Positions 16,597-25,676 of a stretch of 40,895 nucleotides of DNA are shown one piece after another. The translations under genes were made by a program, and so were the position numbers. Location of the stretch: positions 1-40,895 of the IMG/VR virus record IMGVR_UViG_3300030019_000075; one strand, written 5' to 3'. The notes under the pieces are model-generated. The model worked only from the letters and a program-made list of their open reading frames with translations. It was not told the origin of the DNA and made no database searches. Position 1 is the first letter of the stretch, and the number at the start of each line of letters is the position of its first letter. Source of the stretch: a virus.

Positions 16597-17568
16597 TTAG
16601 GCTAGAACATCCTTAAGTAAGTATCCGGCAGTACCAGCAACTTGCCATGGTAGGTAGAAGTCGTTTCCACGGATGAAGGTTGCTTTCTTTGCTTGTTCGT
16701 ACCACTTGTCAACACCAACGAATGATCCGTTGTCGTTGAATGAGTGTTCAGGGTTCAAGCGAAGTAGGTAACCAAGTGACAGTTGTTCAAGGGCTGGAAC
16801 ATCAGCAACATAGGCGAAGACAACATCGTCAGCCCAGATGAATGACTTTGTACCATCAGTAACAGATTCTTCAGCTTGGTTACTGATAACAGCTGATCCA
16901 ATCAGAATACGTTCGACACCAAGTAGGTCAGCAATTTGAGCATCCATTTCAGCAGTTGTCAGCTTAGTCGAATACTGGATTCGGAGCTTAACAACTGGGT
17001 GGTTACGGAGGCGATCACGGACATCTGGGTTCATGATAACGACGTTTGCATCGTGACCACAGCCAAGTTTGACAGCTTTACGAGCAATGATCGAGTCAGC
17101 AACTGGGTCAGATACGGTGTCTGAACTCCACTGTGCTGTACCAACAAGAGTTGTCTTGTTTCCGGCTGGGTAGTTAGCGAGTGTTGTAACAAGGTCACGA
17201 ACAGCGATTTCTTTTTCGTTCATTAGCTGACCTGTTACGACGTTTGTAGCGTTTGTTTCAGGTTGCAATGGTGCTTTGTATAGACGCATAATTTGGTCGG
17301 TAATACCAGCTTCAAGTGAGTGCTCAACAAGTGGGCCATAGCTAACAGATGTTAGGTTGAAGTTGACACGAGTTGCGCGGGCAAAGGCAGCACGTTTGCT
17401 GTTACCAGGTACTTTGAGGTGGCTCTCATCGAGCTTGAACGCGATACCAGTCAGGTCAGGAACATTCAGCGTTGGAAGAACTTCCTCAGCGATATAGCCT
17501 TGTTGTGGGTAAGCCAAGAACAGATTGGTGAGGATCTGGTCGCGGTATACTTGTGAATTATCTTGCAT
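16597..17568 (-). CDS. Major capsid protein
   Basis: 323 aa. It follows the protease/scaffold and decoration genes in the standard head order. Features include the N-arm and E-loop region (YIAEEVLPTLNVPDLTG, RATRVNFNLTSVSYGPLVEH), an A-domain-like stretch (GHDANVVIMNPDVRDRLRNH) and GVERILIGSAVISNQAEE, as seen in Mu T-like and related HK97-fold capsids. A long N-terminal arm without a delta domain agrees with a separate scaffold upstream. The strong hairpin downstream fits high expression. Confidence 0.88.
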   Translation of the reverse strand: MQDNSQVYRDQILTNLFLAYPQQGYIAEEVLPTLNVPDLTGIAFKLDESHLKVPGNSKRAAFARATRVNFNLTSVSYGPLVEHSLEAGITDQIMRLYKAPLQPETNATNVVTGQLMNEKEIAVRDLVTTLANYPAGNKTTLVGTAQWSSDTVSDPVADSIIARKAVKLGCGHDANVVIMNPDVRDRLRNHPVVKLRIQYSTKLTTAEMDAQIADLLGVERILIGSAVISNQAEESVTDGTKSFIWADDVVFAYVADVPALEQLSLGYLLRLNPEHSFNDNGSFVGVDKWYEQAKKATFIRGNDFYLPWQVAGTAGYLLKDVLA

Positions 17569-17603
17569 GATGTTTTCTTAGTTTCCTTTTCTTTTAGTTT
17601 CGT

Positions 17604-17969
17604 TTAGAACTTAGCGGTTGATGGTAACAGTTCGATGATCGCACCAGCAATACCAGCTTCTTGCGCATAGCCAAGGATTTGGTTTCCAGCAGTCGTTGTT
17701 GCGATACCAAGTCCAGCAGCATTTGAAGTAACTGCATCGTTTACGGCGACAGTACCACCAAGCAATACTGCTAGTGTACCAGAGGCGCTGCGAAGTCGGA
17801 CATCAATGTCGAAGCCAGACTTTGCGCTCGCGTTAATAGTACCAATTAGGATGTCAGTTGCAGCAGCTGCAGCGACGATCTGACCCTTAACAACACTCTT
17901 AACGATAGTACCGGCAGCAATGTTAGCTGTTGGTGTATATGTTTTGTGACTCTCTTCTACGTAGTGCAT
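17604..17969 (-). CDS. Head decoration protein (DUF2190-like)
   Basis: 121 aa of almost pure short beta strands and Ala/Gly/Thr: TANIAAGTIVKSVVKGQIVA, LIGTINASAKSGFDIDVRL, GGTVAVNDAVTSNAAGLG. This is the DUF2190/capsid-stabilising family pattern. Lies between scaffold and major capsid genes, as do other decoration proteins. Likely binds the capsid exterior as trimers. Confidence 0.75.
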   Translation of the reverse strand: MHYVEESHKTYTPTANIAAGTIVKSVVKGQIVAAAAATDILIGTINASAKSGFDIDVRLRSASGTLAVLLGGTVAVNDAVTSNAAGLGIATTTAGNQILGYAQEAGIAGAIIELLPSTAKF

Positions 17970-17980
17970 TGTATGACTCC

Positions 17981-19225
17981 CTAGCCCTTAAATTCTTTAT
18001 TACGTTCGACAGCAAGGTCGGTGTTGCTAGCAATGACCTGAGTCAGTGCTTGGCCATATGCCAGTGGTTTACCTGCTTCAATTGATGCTTTGATTGCAGC
18101 TTGAATCTTTACTTCAAGTTGGTCAGTTGCGCTTGTTTCACTAGCACCTTTGTCGCTTCCTAGTTCAGAGGCAAGGACAAGGTTTGATGGAAGAGTTGTA
18201 AGAAGCGCTTCGATGCTACGATCAGCTTCGATCTTATCAGCCCAGTCTTTTAGTTGGTCTGATTTTACAGCACCCCGCTTGATAGCTTCATTAACGCTTG
18301 CTTCAATCTTTTCACGCTCATAGCGTTTAACAGTTGCGGCAGTTGCCTCAATCTGTGACTTCATTGAGTTGAAGGTTGCAGCTTCAACAAGTACAGTTGC
18401 GCCTGATTTAATGCTAGCTTGAATAGCCTGCGCATCTTGATCAGTGATAACAACTGGTGTTGCTGGTGCAGGTGTAGCAGGAGCGTCAGCGGCAGGAACT
18501 ACAGGAGCAACTGGGGCTGGTACTTCAGTGAGGCCAAAGGCTTCAATCTGATCACCGGTTAGTTTATTACGATTCTCTGACAAAAAGGCTTTTTCTTCTG
18601 TTGATACAGTTGTTGGGTCTTTTTCTAGGATAGTTGTGACATCCATGTGGTTTTCTTCTCCTTTGTTAATATCTGCACTGACATAAATGACGTTCTTGCT
18701 CTCACCCTGATCATGCCGCGAAGCAGTGATCGGAGTAAGCCCTTTGAAGAATGGAATGTTTGTCAATCCACCTCCACTAAGGACATTGCGTGCGCTTATG
18801 CTTGGATCTTCATAATCATACCACGTGCCAAGACACGATGGATAGAATGAAGGGCTAAACATCTTGTACATACCGCCCTGAAGTGCTTCAAGGCCCTTTG
18901 CTGTCCATTCGACATCTGCATAGAGCACATCACCTTCAACTGTAAGCGTCTTCATCCAGCCTGCTGCTTCTTGGTAGTCTGCATGACCGAAGTCAATTGG
19001 AAGACCAAAGCCGGCAGACGGCTGGGCGACACCAGCATCAAAGTTATGTTTCATTTCATCTAGGTCTGCAACGGTAATTGCTAGAAGACCTTTTGATGAG
19101 TCGGCTGGCCAGCTTCCAGCCCGTAAAACTTCAATACGGGTAGGGATTGAGTTGTTTGAATCAGCAATGATCTGGTTCATTCGTCGGGCAACATTACGCT
19201 CAGCTTTTACAAGGGTTGGGTTCAT
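17981..19225 (-). CDS. Capsid maturation protease with C-terminal scaffold (Mu I-like)
   Basis: 414 aa. Residues about 25-150 match the Mu gpI protease family (IEVLRAGSWPADSSKGLLAI, LPIDFGHADYQEAAGWMKTL, LYADVEWTAKGLEAL, YKMFSPSFYP), with GHAD around the likely active site and the ISARNVLSGGGLTNIPFF region downstream. From about residue 195 it becomes a charged, Ala/Glu-rich helical scaffold with a Pro/Ala linker (about 235-255). In Mu the protease and scaffold are encoded as nested genes, so an internal start may give scaffold alone here (MDVTTILEKDPTTVSTEEKA is a candidate). Confidence 0.82.
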   Translation of the reverse strand: MNPTLVKAERNVARRMNQIIADSNNSIPTRIEVLRAGSWPADSSKGLLAITVADLDEMKHNFDAGVAQPSAGFGLPIDFGHADYQEAAGWMKTLTVEGDVLYADVEWTAKGLEALQGGMYKMFSPSFYPSCLGTWYDYEDPSISARNVLSGGGLTNIPFFKGLTPITASRHDQGESKNVIYVSADINKGEENHMDVTTILEKDPTTVSTEEKAFLSENRNKLTGDQIEAFGLTEVPAPVAPVVPAADAPATPAPATPVVITDQDAQAIQASIKSGATVLVEAATFNSMKSQIEATAATVKRYEREKIEASVNEAIKRGAVKSDQLKDWADKIEADRSIEALLTTLPSNLVLASELGSDKGASETSATDQLEVKIQAAIKASIEAGKPLAYGQALTQVIASNTDLAVERNKEFKG

Positions 19226-19267
19226 AGTCTTAATAATCCTTTAAATGATTATGCTTGTCAATCATGA

Positions 19268-20134
19268 TTATGATCCATCTGGGTTAAATTCATTGGCATA
19301 GACAATACGAAGATTGCAGCGACAGCCGCTATGAGCTGCTGGCGCGGCATCACCGCTTATAAAATCATCGTTAATTCCGATGATACCTTGATCTGCATTA
19401 TCTCTACACTCATCTGTCGCTGCAACATCTTCCCACTCTTTGCCGGTTGCGTTTGACTCACTTCCAAACTGAAGCATCCCTTGACCATAGGCATTGACTG
19501 TCTCTGTTTGGGCAATGAGTTCAGCCCTTGCGGGATTATCAATTACTGTCCTAAGGCGACTAATAGCAGCCCGTTTATCTTCACCTAGTGAAATAGATGT
19601 TTGAATTGACTTAGCAACATCGGCCCGTGTCTTATCAGATAATTTATACTCAGCCTTTGGATTGTCAATAATTTTACCGTCTTTATCTATTTTCTTACCA
19701 GCAAGAAAGGCCAGACGCTCTGTTGTAAGGTCTTGTATGATGGCATCACTAGAACGGATACCGAGTGGTCGTTTATAGATAGCTTCGCCTGCCTGTGCGC
19801 CTGTAGCGATGGATAGAGCTACTGTATCGAAGGCAATAGCAATGAAGTCAGAGTCAAATCCGTCAAAAAAGTCACCAGATACAATGGCCTTAACGTCAAA
19901 GTCGGCGGTTATCTGACCAAAATAAGCAGGCCAACTGACAAATGAATCAATAATTTCAGCCTTATCGCGAAAGTATTTACGCAGTATGCGGGTCATGCGT
20001 GCTTCATTCTTAATCAATTGGGCGTGTGAATTAGGATCTTTTGAATAGCTTTTGCTCCATTTTTCAGCTGCGATGATTAAGCGATCAGTCTTTTCGACCT
20101 CATCTTCAACGATCCCTTTTAAGGATTCAATCAT
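19268..20134 (-). CDS. Head morphogenesis protein (MuF / SPP1 gp7-like)
   Basis: 288 aa. The C-terminal domain (about 205-280) has the MuF signature: IAQTETVNAYGQGML, KEWEDVAATDECRDNADQG, and a terminal HSGCRCNLRI with paired Cys. The N-terminal part is helical. MuF proteins bind the portal and enter the head in small copy number, sometimes carrying toxins; no C-terminal toxin is fused here. Starts two bases from the portal stop. Confidence 0.85.
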   Translation of the reverse strand: MIESLKGIVEDEVEKTDRLIIAAEKWSKSYSKDPNSHAQLIKNEARMTRILRKYFRDKAEIIDSFVSWPAYFGQITADFDVKAIVSGDFFDGFDSDFIAIAFDTVALSIATGAQAGEAIYKRPLGIRSSDAIIQDLTTERLAFLAGKKIDKDGKIIDNPKAEYKLSDKTRADVAKSIQTSISLGEDKRAAISRLRTVIDNPARAELIAQTETVNAYGQGMLQFGSESNATGKEWEDVAATDECRDNADQGIIGINDDFISGDAAPAAHSGCRCNLRIVYANEFNPDGS

Positions 20135-20135
20135 A

Positions 20136-21569
20136 TTACCCCTGGCTTAGTGAAGCAATGAGTCGATTCCGGTTGCTTCTCATCTCGTTAATAGCTGCCT
20201 GGACGTCATCTTCATTTTTAAGACCAGCAGCGTCTTCTGCTGCCTTAGCAATAGGTGCATCTTTTGGCGGTGTCTTTTTAGGTGGCAGATCATCGGAAGC
20301 TTCTTCAGCCACCGTATCACCAAGCGCATCGTAATAGTGTTCACGCACTTCTTCGCTCATCATTGGGACTCGGAAGCGTTCACGAAGGTTATTATCAAGA
20401 TCAATATCAGGCTTCATGGCACCGGATGTAACAAGTGCAGCAATAGATGTCGCAAGAGCTGCGTTGTCATCATCAGCAATAGCGCCGTAGGTTAATGTTG
20501 GGTAGCCCTCTGACATATCTGAGTAATTGAGGTCACAGAGTTCTTTAATAAGATCATTAACGATCGAAACAATTTCATCAGCCATTGCCTCTTCAGCTTT
20601 CATAAAGATGCTTGAGAGGTCAGTTGCAAGGCCCTGTGATCCAGTACCTGATGCGCCACCAATTTCCATAAAGCGAGCAAGAACACCAGTCATGATACGG
20701 CCATCGTGGTAGTTAATTGATGGGAGGATCTCTTTGACTGTGCCTGATTTCATATCAAGCATCTCAACGCCGAGGGTTTGTGGAAGTTCCAAATAAGCTT
20801 TGTTATTCGCACGCATGTTGCTCAGTGCCGCGATTGCATTTTGACGGTCAATTGGGGTTGCAGTTAAGCCTTCCTTCTCGGTAATTACAGGTGTTCCCAT
20901 GCCATGCTTTTCAAGGCTCATGGCATTAATAAGGACTAGTTTATCCTTAATATCCCAATCTTTATAGATATAACGAAGTAGCGATGTACCCTCATAGTTC
21001 TCCCCTTCGCGGTCATAGCTAAAAACAAGTAGTTTATCCATTGGGATTGATGCGTTTTGTGTGCCAGTCATCTGGTAGATACCGGGTTCACCATCCTCTG
21101 TTTCCCATTGGAAGATTGAGCGCTGTTTGCGGTGAGCAAGCTTTGCAAGACCAATCATCCATTGACCTTCATACTGTTGGGCCTCAAGAACCTTCTCAAA
21201 TACTGAGAATCCAAAGTCAAAACAGCCAAGTGATGACTTAATAAAGTTCTTAAAGTTTACCTTGCCGTTAAATAGCTGATCATAAATGAACTTCTGTTTT
21301 TCCTCAGCAACCTCTTCAATTTTGTCATCGAAAGTTTTAGCAGGTGCAACATTCCACTTTGTTGAGAGTAGGGGAAGCTTCACGATCTGTAAGGCTTGAC
21401 GAACAGTTGAATCAGATCGGCGCATAGTCTCATAGATGCGATTAGCCCTGATACCAGTCAGGTCGTTGTTATATTCTTCACCGGTAATCATACCGCCAAA
21501 GATCAGAGTACCGCTATACCCTAGTTCTTTTGAGGCGTCCTTTGGAAGTTTTGCTTTGTTTTCAGCCAT
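20136..21569 (-). CDS. Portal protein (DUF935 / Mu gp29-like)
   Basis: I chose ATG 21569; the frame is open to a TTG at 21590 overlapping the terminase stop. 477 aa. Family features: YETMRRSDSTVRQALQIVKL near the N-terminus, SLGCFDFGFSVFEKV, the clip/stem region, and YKDWDIKDKLVLINAMSLEKHGM. Portals form the 12-mer DNA gate at the head vertex. A Pro/Lys/Ala linker near the C-terminus (PPKKTPPKDAPIAKAAEDAA) precedes a helical tail. Order terminase, portal, MuF matches Mu-like head modules. Confidence 0.88.
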   Translation of the reverse strand: MAENKAKLPKDASKELGYSGTLIFGGMITGEEYNNDLTGIRANRIYETMRRSDSTVRQALQIVKLPLLSTKWNVAPAKTFDDKIEEVAEEKQKFIYDQLFNGKVNFKNFIKSSLGCFDFGFSVFEKVLEAQQYEGQWMIGLAKLAHRKQRSIFQWETEDGEPGIYQMTGTQNASIPMDKLLVFSYDREGENYEGTSLLRYIYKDWDIKDKLVLINAMSLEKHGMGTPVITEKEGLTATPIDRQNAIAALSNMRANNKAYLELPQTLGVEMLDMKSGTVKEILPSINYHDGRIMTGVLARFMEIGGASGTGSQGLATDLSSIFMKAEEAMADEIVSIVNDLIKELCDLNYSDMSEGYPTLTYGAIADDDNAALATSIAALVTSGAMKPDIDLDNNLRERFRVPMMSEEVREHYYDALGDTVAEEASDDLPPKKTPPKDAPIAKAAEDAAGLKNEDDVQAAINEMRSNRNRLIASLSQG

Positions 21570-21586
21570 ATTTACCGTAAGTATAA

Positions 21587-23278
21587 TCAATAACGATTCG
21601 ATAGTCCACCAGTTACTGGTGCAATCTCAATGATGTCAGGGAAATCATCAAACTCATCGCGCTTGCGGTTTCGTTCTGGCTCGCGCTGCACATTGATGCC
21701 ACCATCTGGTTTTTTGTTCGCATACGATAGTGTTAGGGAGTCAGATTTGTCTGGTGACTTACCGCCGGTACGCTTCTTATATTCATCCTTTGACTCGACC
21801 TTAATGCGGCCCTGCTTATCAAGCCCCCACCGGCGAGATACTAGCTCATCATAAAGTTGCTGATCAAAGTAAAGCGCAATCGCCTTTTGATAAAACCATT
21901 GACGTAGATTCCAGTAAACCTTTGATGTAATATCAGCAAATTGCCGCTTATCCTTCTCACTCATCATCTCTTTTGAAGACATGACGTAAGGACGAAGCGT
22001 ATATTGGTGAGCTGGATTACCACCAGATAGTGAGTCACGTGATGCCTCGCGCAAACGATCAGTCGTACCACCACCATTACCTGTATCATCAATGTTTACT
22101 TGTACGTTAGTGTCAAGCGGATCAATAACGCGAAGGATCGTCATTGCAGACTCCACAAGGTCTTGCTTCGCATCACCCTTCTTATTCCAAACAATCTGCT
22201 TTTCAGTATAGCCACCATGTGACGGCGTATTGACGTTTAGGTCATTACCGAATCGGGCCATATCCTGTCCATAGTGCAAGAATCCATCAGGAATTTGCCA
22301 GCCATAGACTTCTTCATAGCTCATGTGGGATTCTGGATCAATATCATACATCTTCATTGCCATACGGACTAGGTTTGCCGGGATCAGTGACTGTTCAGCT
22401 TGATCTGGGAACTCACCCATGATAAGCGATTGCCAGGCAGCTGAGTCAGTACCCCATTCATGATAGCGACCATAAACAACTGATGGGGCAATGAGTCCCG
22501 CATAGGTCTGATCCATCATTGCTTCTAGCTCTTGGTTTACTTGGTTCGTCCAGTCAGCCTGCGATGTGCCTGCTGGTGGGGAGAACTTTGCAATTAAGTC
22601 TTCAATGGTACGGATGCCGGTACTCGTAAAGTTTGGTGTGTCAAAAGCCGAGACAGTAATGCAGTTAGCGCCTAGTTCAGGCTTTGTAAAGTAATCATAG
22701 AATGTTCCGCTTGGGCTTGTTGGGTTCCCAATCAGTAGCACGTGCGCATTAGCATTTGGGGTAATAGCGGCAACACCGCGGTATATAGCCTCATCGACAC
22801 CACCAGCCTCGTCGACAACAACTAAAATATGATCAGCGTGATAGCCAAAGAAGTTCTCAGGCTTTGATGTTGATAGGCCAACAGCAAACCAATCAGTCCC
22901 AATATTAAGCCCTGCCTGATTAACCTGATTATCAGTGAGCTTAAAGCCATGCATCTCTGCCTGTTTTATTGCTGTGCCGATCTCACGCCATAGGACATCT
23001 GTCACCTGACGCCATGTTGGGGCGGTTGTTACGACAATAGAATTAGGGTGAAGCATAAGGTAGGTAATAACGATACGTGCAGCAATATAGCTTTTTCCGA
23101 TTGCGTTGCAGGTCTTCACAGCTGTTACCTTATATTTAAAGGTCGACTGGATAATCTCAACCTGTTTTTCCCATGGCTTTGAGTTGATAATATCAGTCAC
23201 AAAACACTCAGGGTTTTTATAATAAAACCGGTAGAGTTTATCGAAATCCTCAGAACTAATTTTGTTGTTCGGTTGCAT
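21587..23278 (-). CDS. terL: Terminase large subunit
   Basis: 563 aa from ATG 23278 (a TTG six bases upstream is less likely). ATPase: Walker A TCNAIGKS (Lys62), adenine-region WRQVTDVLWREI, Walker B ILVVVDEAG (Asp156-Glu157), and a coupling motif near GNPTS. RNase H-like nuclease: GQDMARFGND (Asp339), NIDDTGNG (Asp397-398) and SPDKSDS (Asp513). The enzyme cuts and pumps DNA into the head through the portal. All catalytic acids are present, so it is expected to be active. Confidence 0.95.
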   Translation of the reverse strand: MQPNNKISSEDFDKLYRFYYKNPECFVTDIINSKPWEKQVEIIQSTFKYKVTAVKTCNAIGKSYIAARIVITYLMLHPNSIVVTTAPTWRQVTDVLWREIGTAIKQAEMHGFKLTDNQVNQAGLNIGTDWFAVGLSTSKPENFFGYHADHILVVVDEAGGVDEAIYRGVAAITPNANAHVLLIGNPTSPSGTFYDYFTKPELGANCITVSAFDTPNFTSTGIRTIEDLIAKFSPPAGTSQADWTNQVNQELEAMMDQTYAGLIAPSVVYGRYHEWGTDSAAWQSLIMGEFPDQAEQSLIPANLVRMAMKMYDIDPESHMSYEEVYGWQIPDGFLHYGQDMARFGNDLNVNTPSHGGYTEKQIVWNKKGDAKQDLVESAMTILRVIDPLDTNVQVNIDDTGNGGGTTDRLREASRDSLSGGNPAHQYTLRPYVMSSKEMMSEKDKRQFADITSKVYWNLRQWFYQKAIALYFDQQLYDELVSRRWGLDKQGRIKVESKDEYKKRTGGKSPDKSDSLTLSYANKKPDGGINVQREPERNRKRDEFDDFPDIIEIAPVTGGLSNRY

Positions 23279-23759
23279 CAACAATCACTTCAGCTTCAGG
23301 TACGTCTGGTAATTCAATAATGTCATTCTTCCGTTTATCAATCAGTGCGGCCCATGAGTTTCCTGCTTCAACTTTCACTTCTTGAGTTGGCATGCGGAAG
23401 TTAGGATCAAAGTTAGCGAGCCATAATTGTAGGAATTGGAACTCACCTTTAACTGCTTTGAGATACCAGGTATTGTGCACTGCGGCAAGTCTTCCTTTTG
23501 GTGAAATCTCCCGGCGACGTTCGTTTACTAAGTTCCAAAAGTTAGGAATTTTCATCCAATTATAGAGCGTCTGACGATCAACACTCAAGAGGTCGGCGAG
23601 CCATTGCATTGACTGTTTTTGCATGCCTCCCTCTTCGTCTGTAATCAATCCACCAAGGGCTTTAAAGTCTACGAGTACAGCATACCGTGGGTCATTAATA
23701 ATAGCCGAAGTTACCAAAGTTACGGATTTATCATTTGTCGAACTTTGTATAGCTTCCAT
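23256..23759 (-). CDS. terS: Terminase small subunit
   Basis: 167 aa, overlapping the terL start by 23 bases. A DNA-binding helix-turn-helix (MQWLADLLSVDRQTLYNWMK) is followed by a helical oligomerisation region (RLAAVHNTWYLKAVKGEFQF) and an acidic C-terminal tail (ELPDVPEAEVIVDATE) that would contact TerL. This subunit recognises the packaging site. Adjacent to terL in the normal order. Confidence 0.85.
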   Translation of the reverse strand: MEAIQSSTNDKSVTLVTSAIINDPRYAVLVDFKALGGLITDEEGGMQKQSMQWLADLLSVDRQTLYNWMKIPNFWNLVNERRREISPKGRLAAVHNTWYLKAVKGEFQFLQLWLANFDPNFRMPTQEVKVEAGNSWAALIDKRKNDIIELPDVPEAEVIVDATEQQN

Positions 23760-23777
23760 ATCTAAAAATAATAACGC

Positions 23778-24080
23778 TTAAATCACCTGATGTACAGGGC
23801 AATTAAAGCGAACTGATCCGGGTGGGCAGATACAACCCGTATCTCTTTCGGCTGCAATTTTGAAATCTGGGGCACCCATTTTATTCTGCTGTTCAATCTC
23901 TTTTGAGCCATCGTAATCACCTGCAAGCTTCTTCGAATTATCATTCGGATATATTTCCAACTCCATCATCGTAAGGCTTGCAAACAACTCATGCGCTTGG
24001 CTCATGGATTTATTTCGATATATACCATTGGGCTTTTCTTTGAGTTGAACAATTATTTGTTCAACTTGGGTGCTGATCAT
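23778..24080 (-). CDS. Small hypothetical protein with C-terminal Cys motif (100 aa)
   Basis: The N-terminal region is helical (VEQIIVQLKEKPNG, HELFASLTMMELEIYP). The C-terminus reads GCICPPGSVRFNCPVHQ, three Cys and one His in a short span, a possible zinc-binding knuckle. It is the last of the small-gene cluster before TerS and overlaps the gene upstream by four bases. No family recognised. Confidence 0.6.
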   Translation of the reverse strand: MISTQVEQIIVQLKEKPNGIYRNKSMSQAHELFASLTMMELEIYPNDNSKKLAGDYDGSKEIEQQNKMGAPDFKIAAERDTGCICPPGSVRFNCPVHQVI

Positions 24081-24265
24081 ACTCGTAATCCTCCCGGTAC
24101 CTGATTTGCAATCTCTTCAGGTGTTTGCTCTGCTTCATACATCACCATTGCCTGGTAAATATGGTGCTCATCATTCAATGGTCCTCCATAAGGCTGCCAG
24201 CCATTATCAACAAGCTCCTGGACTTCTTTAGATTCCACGACTACATAGTGTTCAATCCGTCTCAT
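24077..24265 (-). CDS. Small DUF1737-like protein (62 aa)
   Basis: I chose ATG 24265, coupled as ATGA to the stop of the gene upstream; the frame extends to 24328 but those 21 residues overlap a better gene. The core IEHYVVVESKEVQELVDNGW followed by QPYGGP is the DUF1737 pattern (VxxxSxxEVxxLxxxGWxPxGG), found in many phages with unknown function. The tail EEIANQVPGG is variable. Confidence 0.7.
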   Translation of the reverse strand: MRRIEHYVVVESKEVQELVDNGWQPYGGPLNDEHHIYQAMVMYEAEQTPEEIANQVPGGLRV

Positions 24266-24438
24266 TTCGAATACTTCCCGATTGAATCTTCCCAACGAAC
24301 ATAAAATCGCCAGAATATATTTTTCCATTCAAACTCCCCATCATCAAAATCTTTTGGATAATAGAAATCACCATGGTCATCAATTAATTTCACATATGCA
24401 AAATATATCAAGAATGGTTTTATAACTTCACTTTTCAT
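24262..24438 (-). CDS. Small hypothetical protein (58 aa)
   Basis: A short gene with a good GGAGG ribosome binding site 8 bases upstream of ATG 24438, coupled by ATGA overlaps to both neighbours. The product is aromatic-rich and acidic (FLIYFAYVKLIDDHGDFYYP, then WKNIFWRFYVRWEDS). The tight coupling on both sides is the main evidence. No family recognised. Confidence 0.65.
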   Translation of the reverse strand: MKSEVIKPFLIYFAYVKLIDDHGDFYYPKDFDDGEFEWKNIFWRFYVRWEDSIGKYSK

Positions 24439-24644
24439 TTTGTTTCCCTCCGCGTTACTTCAATAAATCCTTCCTCAAGTAGAATGGCATCAACCATCTG
24501 ATCTGAGATACTTTGCAAATCTTCTGGAAGCAGGCCATCGGGTGTACCGGATGCTTGCTCTGCACTAACCTTTTTATACGCATTTTCCTGATCATCAGGA
24601 TCATGAATTGTCATGTGGATCTCAATACGAACAACTTTTTTCAC
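24435..24644 (-). CDS. Small hypothetical protein, GTG start (69 aa)
   Basis: The start is GTG 24644, supported by AGGGAG seven bases upstream. Begins KKVVRIEIHMTIHDPDDQEN and contains a helical segment (LPEDLQSISDQMVDAILLEE) then a beta strand (FIEVTRRETK); the beta-helix-beta outline suggests a small alpha/beta fold. Part of the operon between the replication and packaging genes. No family recognised. Confidence 0.6.
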   Translation of the reverse strand: MKKVVRIEIHMTIHDPDDQENAYKKVSAEQASGTPDGLLPEDLQSISDQMVDAILLEEGFIEVTRRETK

Positions 24645-24786
24645 GACTCTTCTCCCTCTGTGTTATGAGGGAGTTGATAGCTTGAATAGCCTTTTGTAGA
24701 CGTTCTAAGCGCATTTCAGATAGATGCATTCCGTTAAGGGCATTATCTAGTATTTCTTCACTCGTATTATCTGGTAGGTTACTCAT
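24622..24786 (-). CDS. Small helical hypothetical protein (54 aa)
   Basis: Begins MSNLPDNTSEEILDNALNGM and continues with a predicted helix (EMRLERLQKAIQAINSLIT). Ribosome binding site AGAGGAAG lies just upstream of ATG 24786, and the start is coupled to the preceding stop by ATGA. It overlaps the next gene by 23 bases in another frame. No family recognised. Confidence 0.6.
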   Translation of the reverse strand: MSNLPDNTSEEILDNALNGMHLSEMRLERLQKAIQAINSLITQREKSREKSCSY

Positions 24787-25112
24787 ACTTCCTCTTTCCC
24801 ATTAAGGGTGTTAAGTTGTTCGGTAAGCCTCAAAACTTCATCTTCTAGGCCTTGGCAAATAGTAACTTCATCGTGGCCATATTCTCCACGCATGATCGCA
24901 TAGCGAAGGTTCTGGGTTACATCTATCCGCTCTTGTATGCCGTATCGCTCTATCAGATGCTTGGTTTTTAAGTCAGAGTGATGCCATTCTTTGTCACGCT
25001 CTTCCTCCGTAATTTCGCCAGTGATGAATTGCATTGTCGTTCTTGCATACAGTTCTGCGTGATTATCTAAAATAGAATCTAGGCCATCATCCTTGCTAGT
25101 AGTATTAGACAT
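24783..25112 (-). CDS. Small acidic hypothetical protein (109 aa)
   Basis: ATG 25112 is chosen because AAAGGAG lies seven bases upstream; an in-frame ATG 21 bases earlier has no site. The protein is charged and helical (YARTTMQFITGEITEEERDK, VLRLTEQLNTLNGK), with a likely coiled coil at the C-terminus. No family recognised. Confidence 0.6.
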   Translation of the reverse strand: MSNTTSKDDGLDSILDNHAELYARTTMQFITGEITEEERDKEWHHSDLKTKHLIERYGIQERIDVTQNLRYAIMRGEYGHDEVTICQGLEDEVLRLTEQLNTLNGKEEV

Positions 25113-25410
25113 TACGACTCCTTTGCTCATCAATTAACTCATTTTGCGCTATGTGGTCATAGCTGTGTTCAGTAATCTCAAAAGATTTAGGGCTGAGTAG
25201 TTTGATTTTCTTTCCTATAACCATATCGGCGTGGGCTTTCTTTTGGTCTTGGATAAGAGGCAACACAAACTCGTCAATATACTCTTTTACCTCTGAGGCA
25301 TTCATTGTCGTCGCCTTCCACTCTTCGGGTTTATCGCCGTCAAGAAAGTTTTGTCCGAATAGGTCATAGAGTCGTTGCTTTAGCTCTTCATCATTCAATA
25401 GGGCACTCAT
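25105..25410 (-). CDS. Small hypothetical protein (101 aa)
   Basis: Begins MSALLNDEELKQRLYDLFGQ and includes EVKEYIDEFVLPLIQDQKKA; predicted mostly helical. Coupled by a four-base overlap to the gene upstream and an eight-base overlap to the chosen start downstream. The pattern of a short alternating helix protein in an early phage operon is common but has no assigned role. Confidence 0.6.
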   Translation of the reverse strand: MSALLNDEELKQRLYDLFGQNFLDGDKPEEWKATTMNASEVKEYIDEFVLPLIQDQKKAHADMVIGKKIKLLSPKSFEITEHSYDHIAQNELIDEQRSRNV

Positions 25411-25676
25411 CCAACTAATCCTTCGCGTTCAAAATGATAATTAAAAGCTGCCTGATAATGTCGATCTAAAATCAAACCATCTGGATTTTTCGTGTCGCTG
25501 ATTGCGTAATTATTGGCCGTTGCATAGACGTCTTGTAAGGCCTTCTGACGCGATTGTTTTTTAAAGACGGTAAGTTTGTCACGTAATTCTTTAACGAACG
25601 TCTCAGGGCTTCCTGAAGCGGCTGAGCCTATGCCAAAGCCAGCCAGGTACGTTACTAAAGTTTCAAAGTCGTTCAT
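25407..25676 (-). CDS. Small hypothetical protein (89 aa)
   Basis: Contains a glycine-rich hydrophobic patch (LVTYLAGFGIGSAASGSPET) followed by a basic helix (KELRDKLTVFKKQSRQKALQ) and a C-terminal aromatic segment (HYQAAFNYHFERE). Four-base overlaps with both neighbours show tight translational coupling. No family recognised. Confidence 0.6.
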   Translation of the reverse strand: MNDFETLVTYLAGFGIGSAASGSPETFVKELRDKLTVFKKQSRQKALQDVYATANNYAISDTKNPDGLILDRHYQAAFNYHFEREGLVG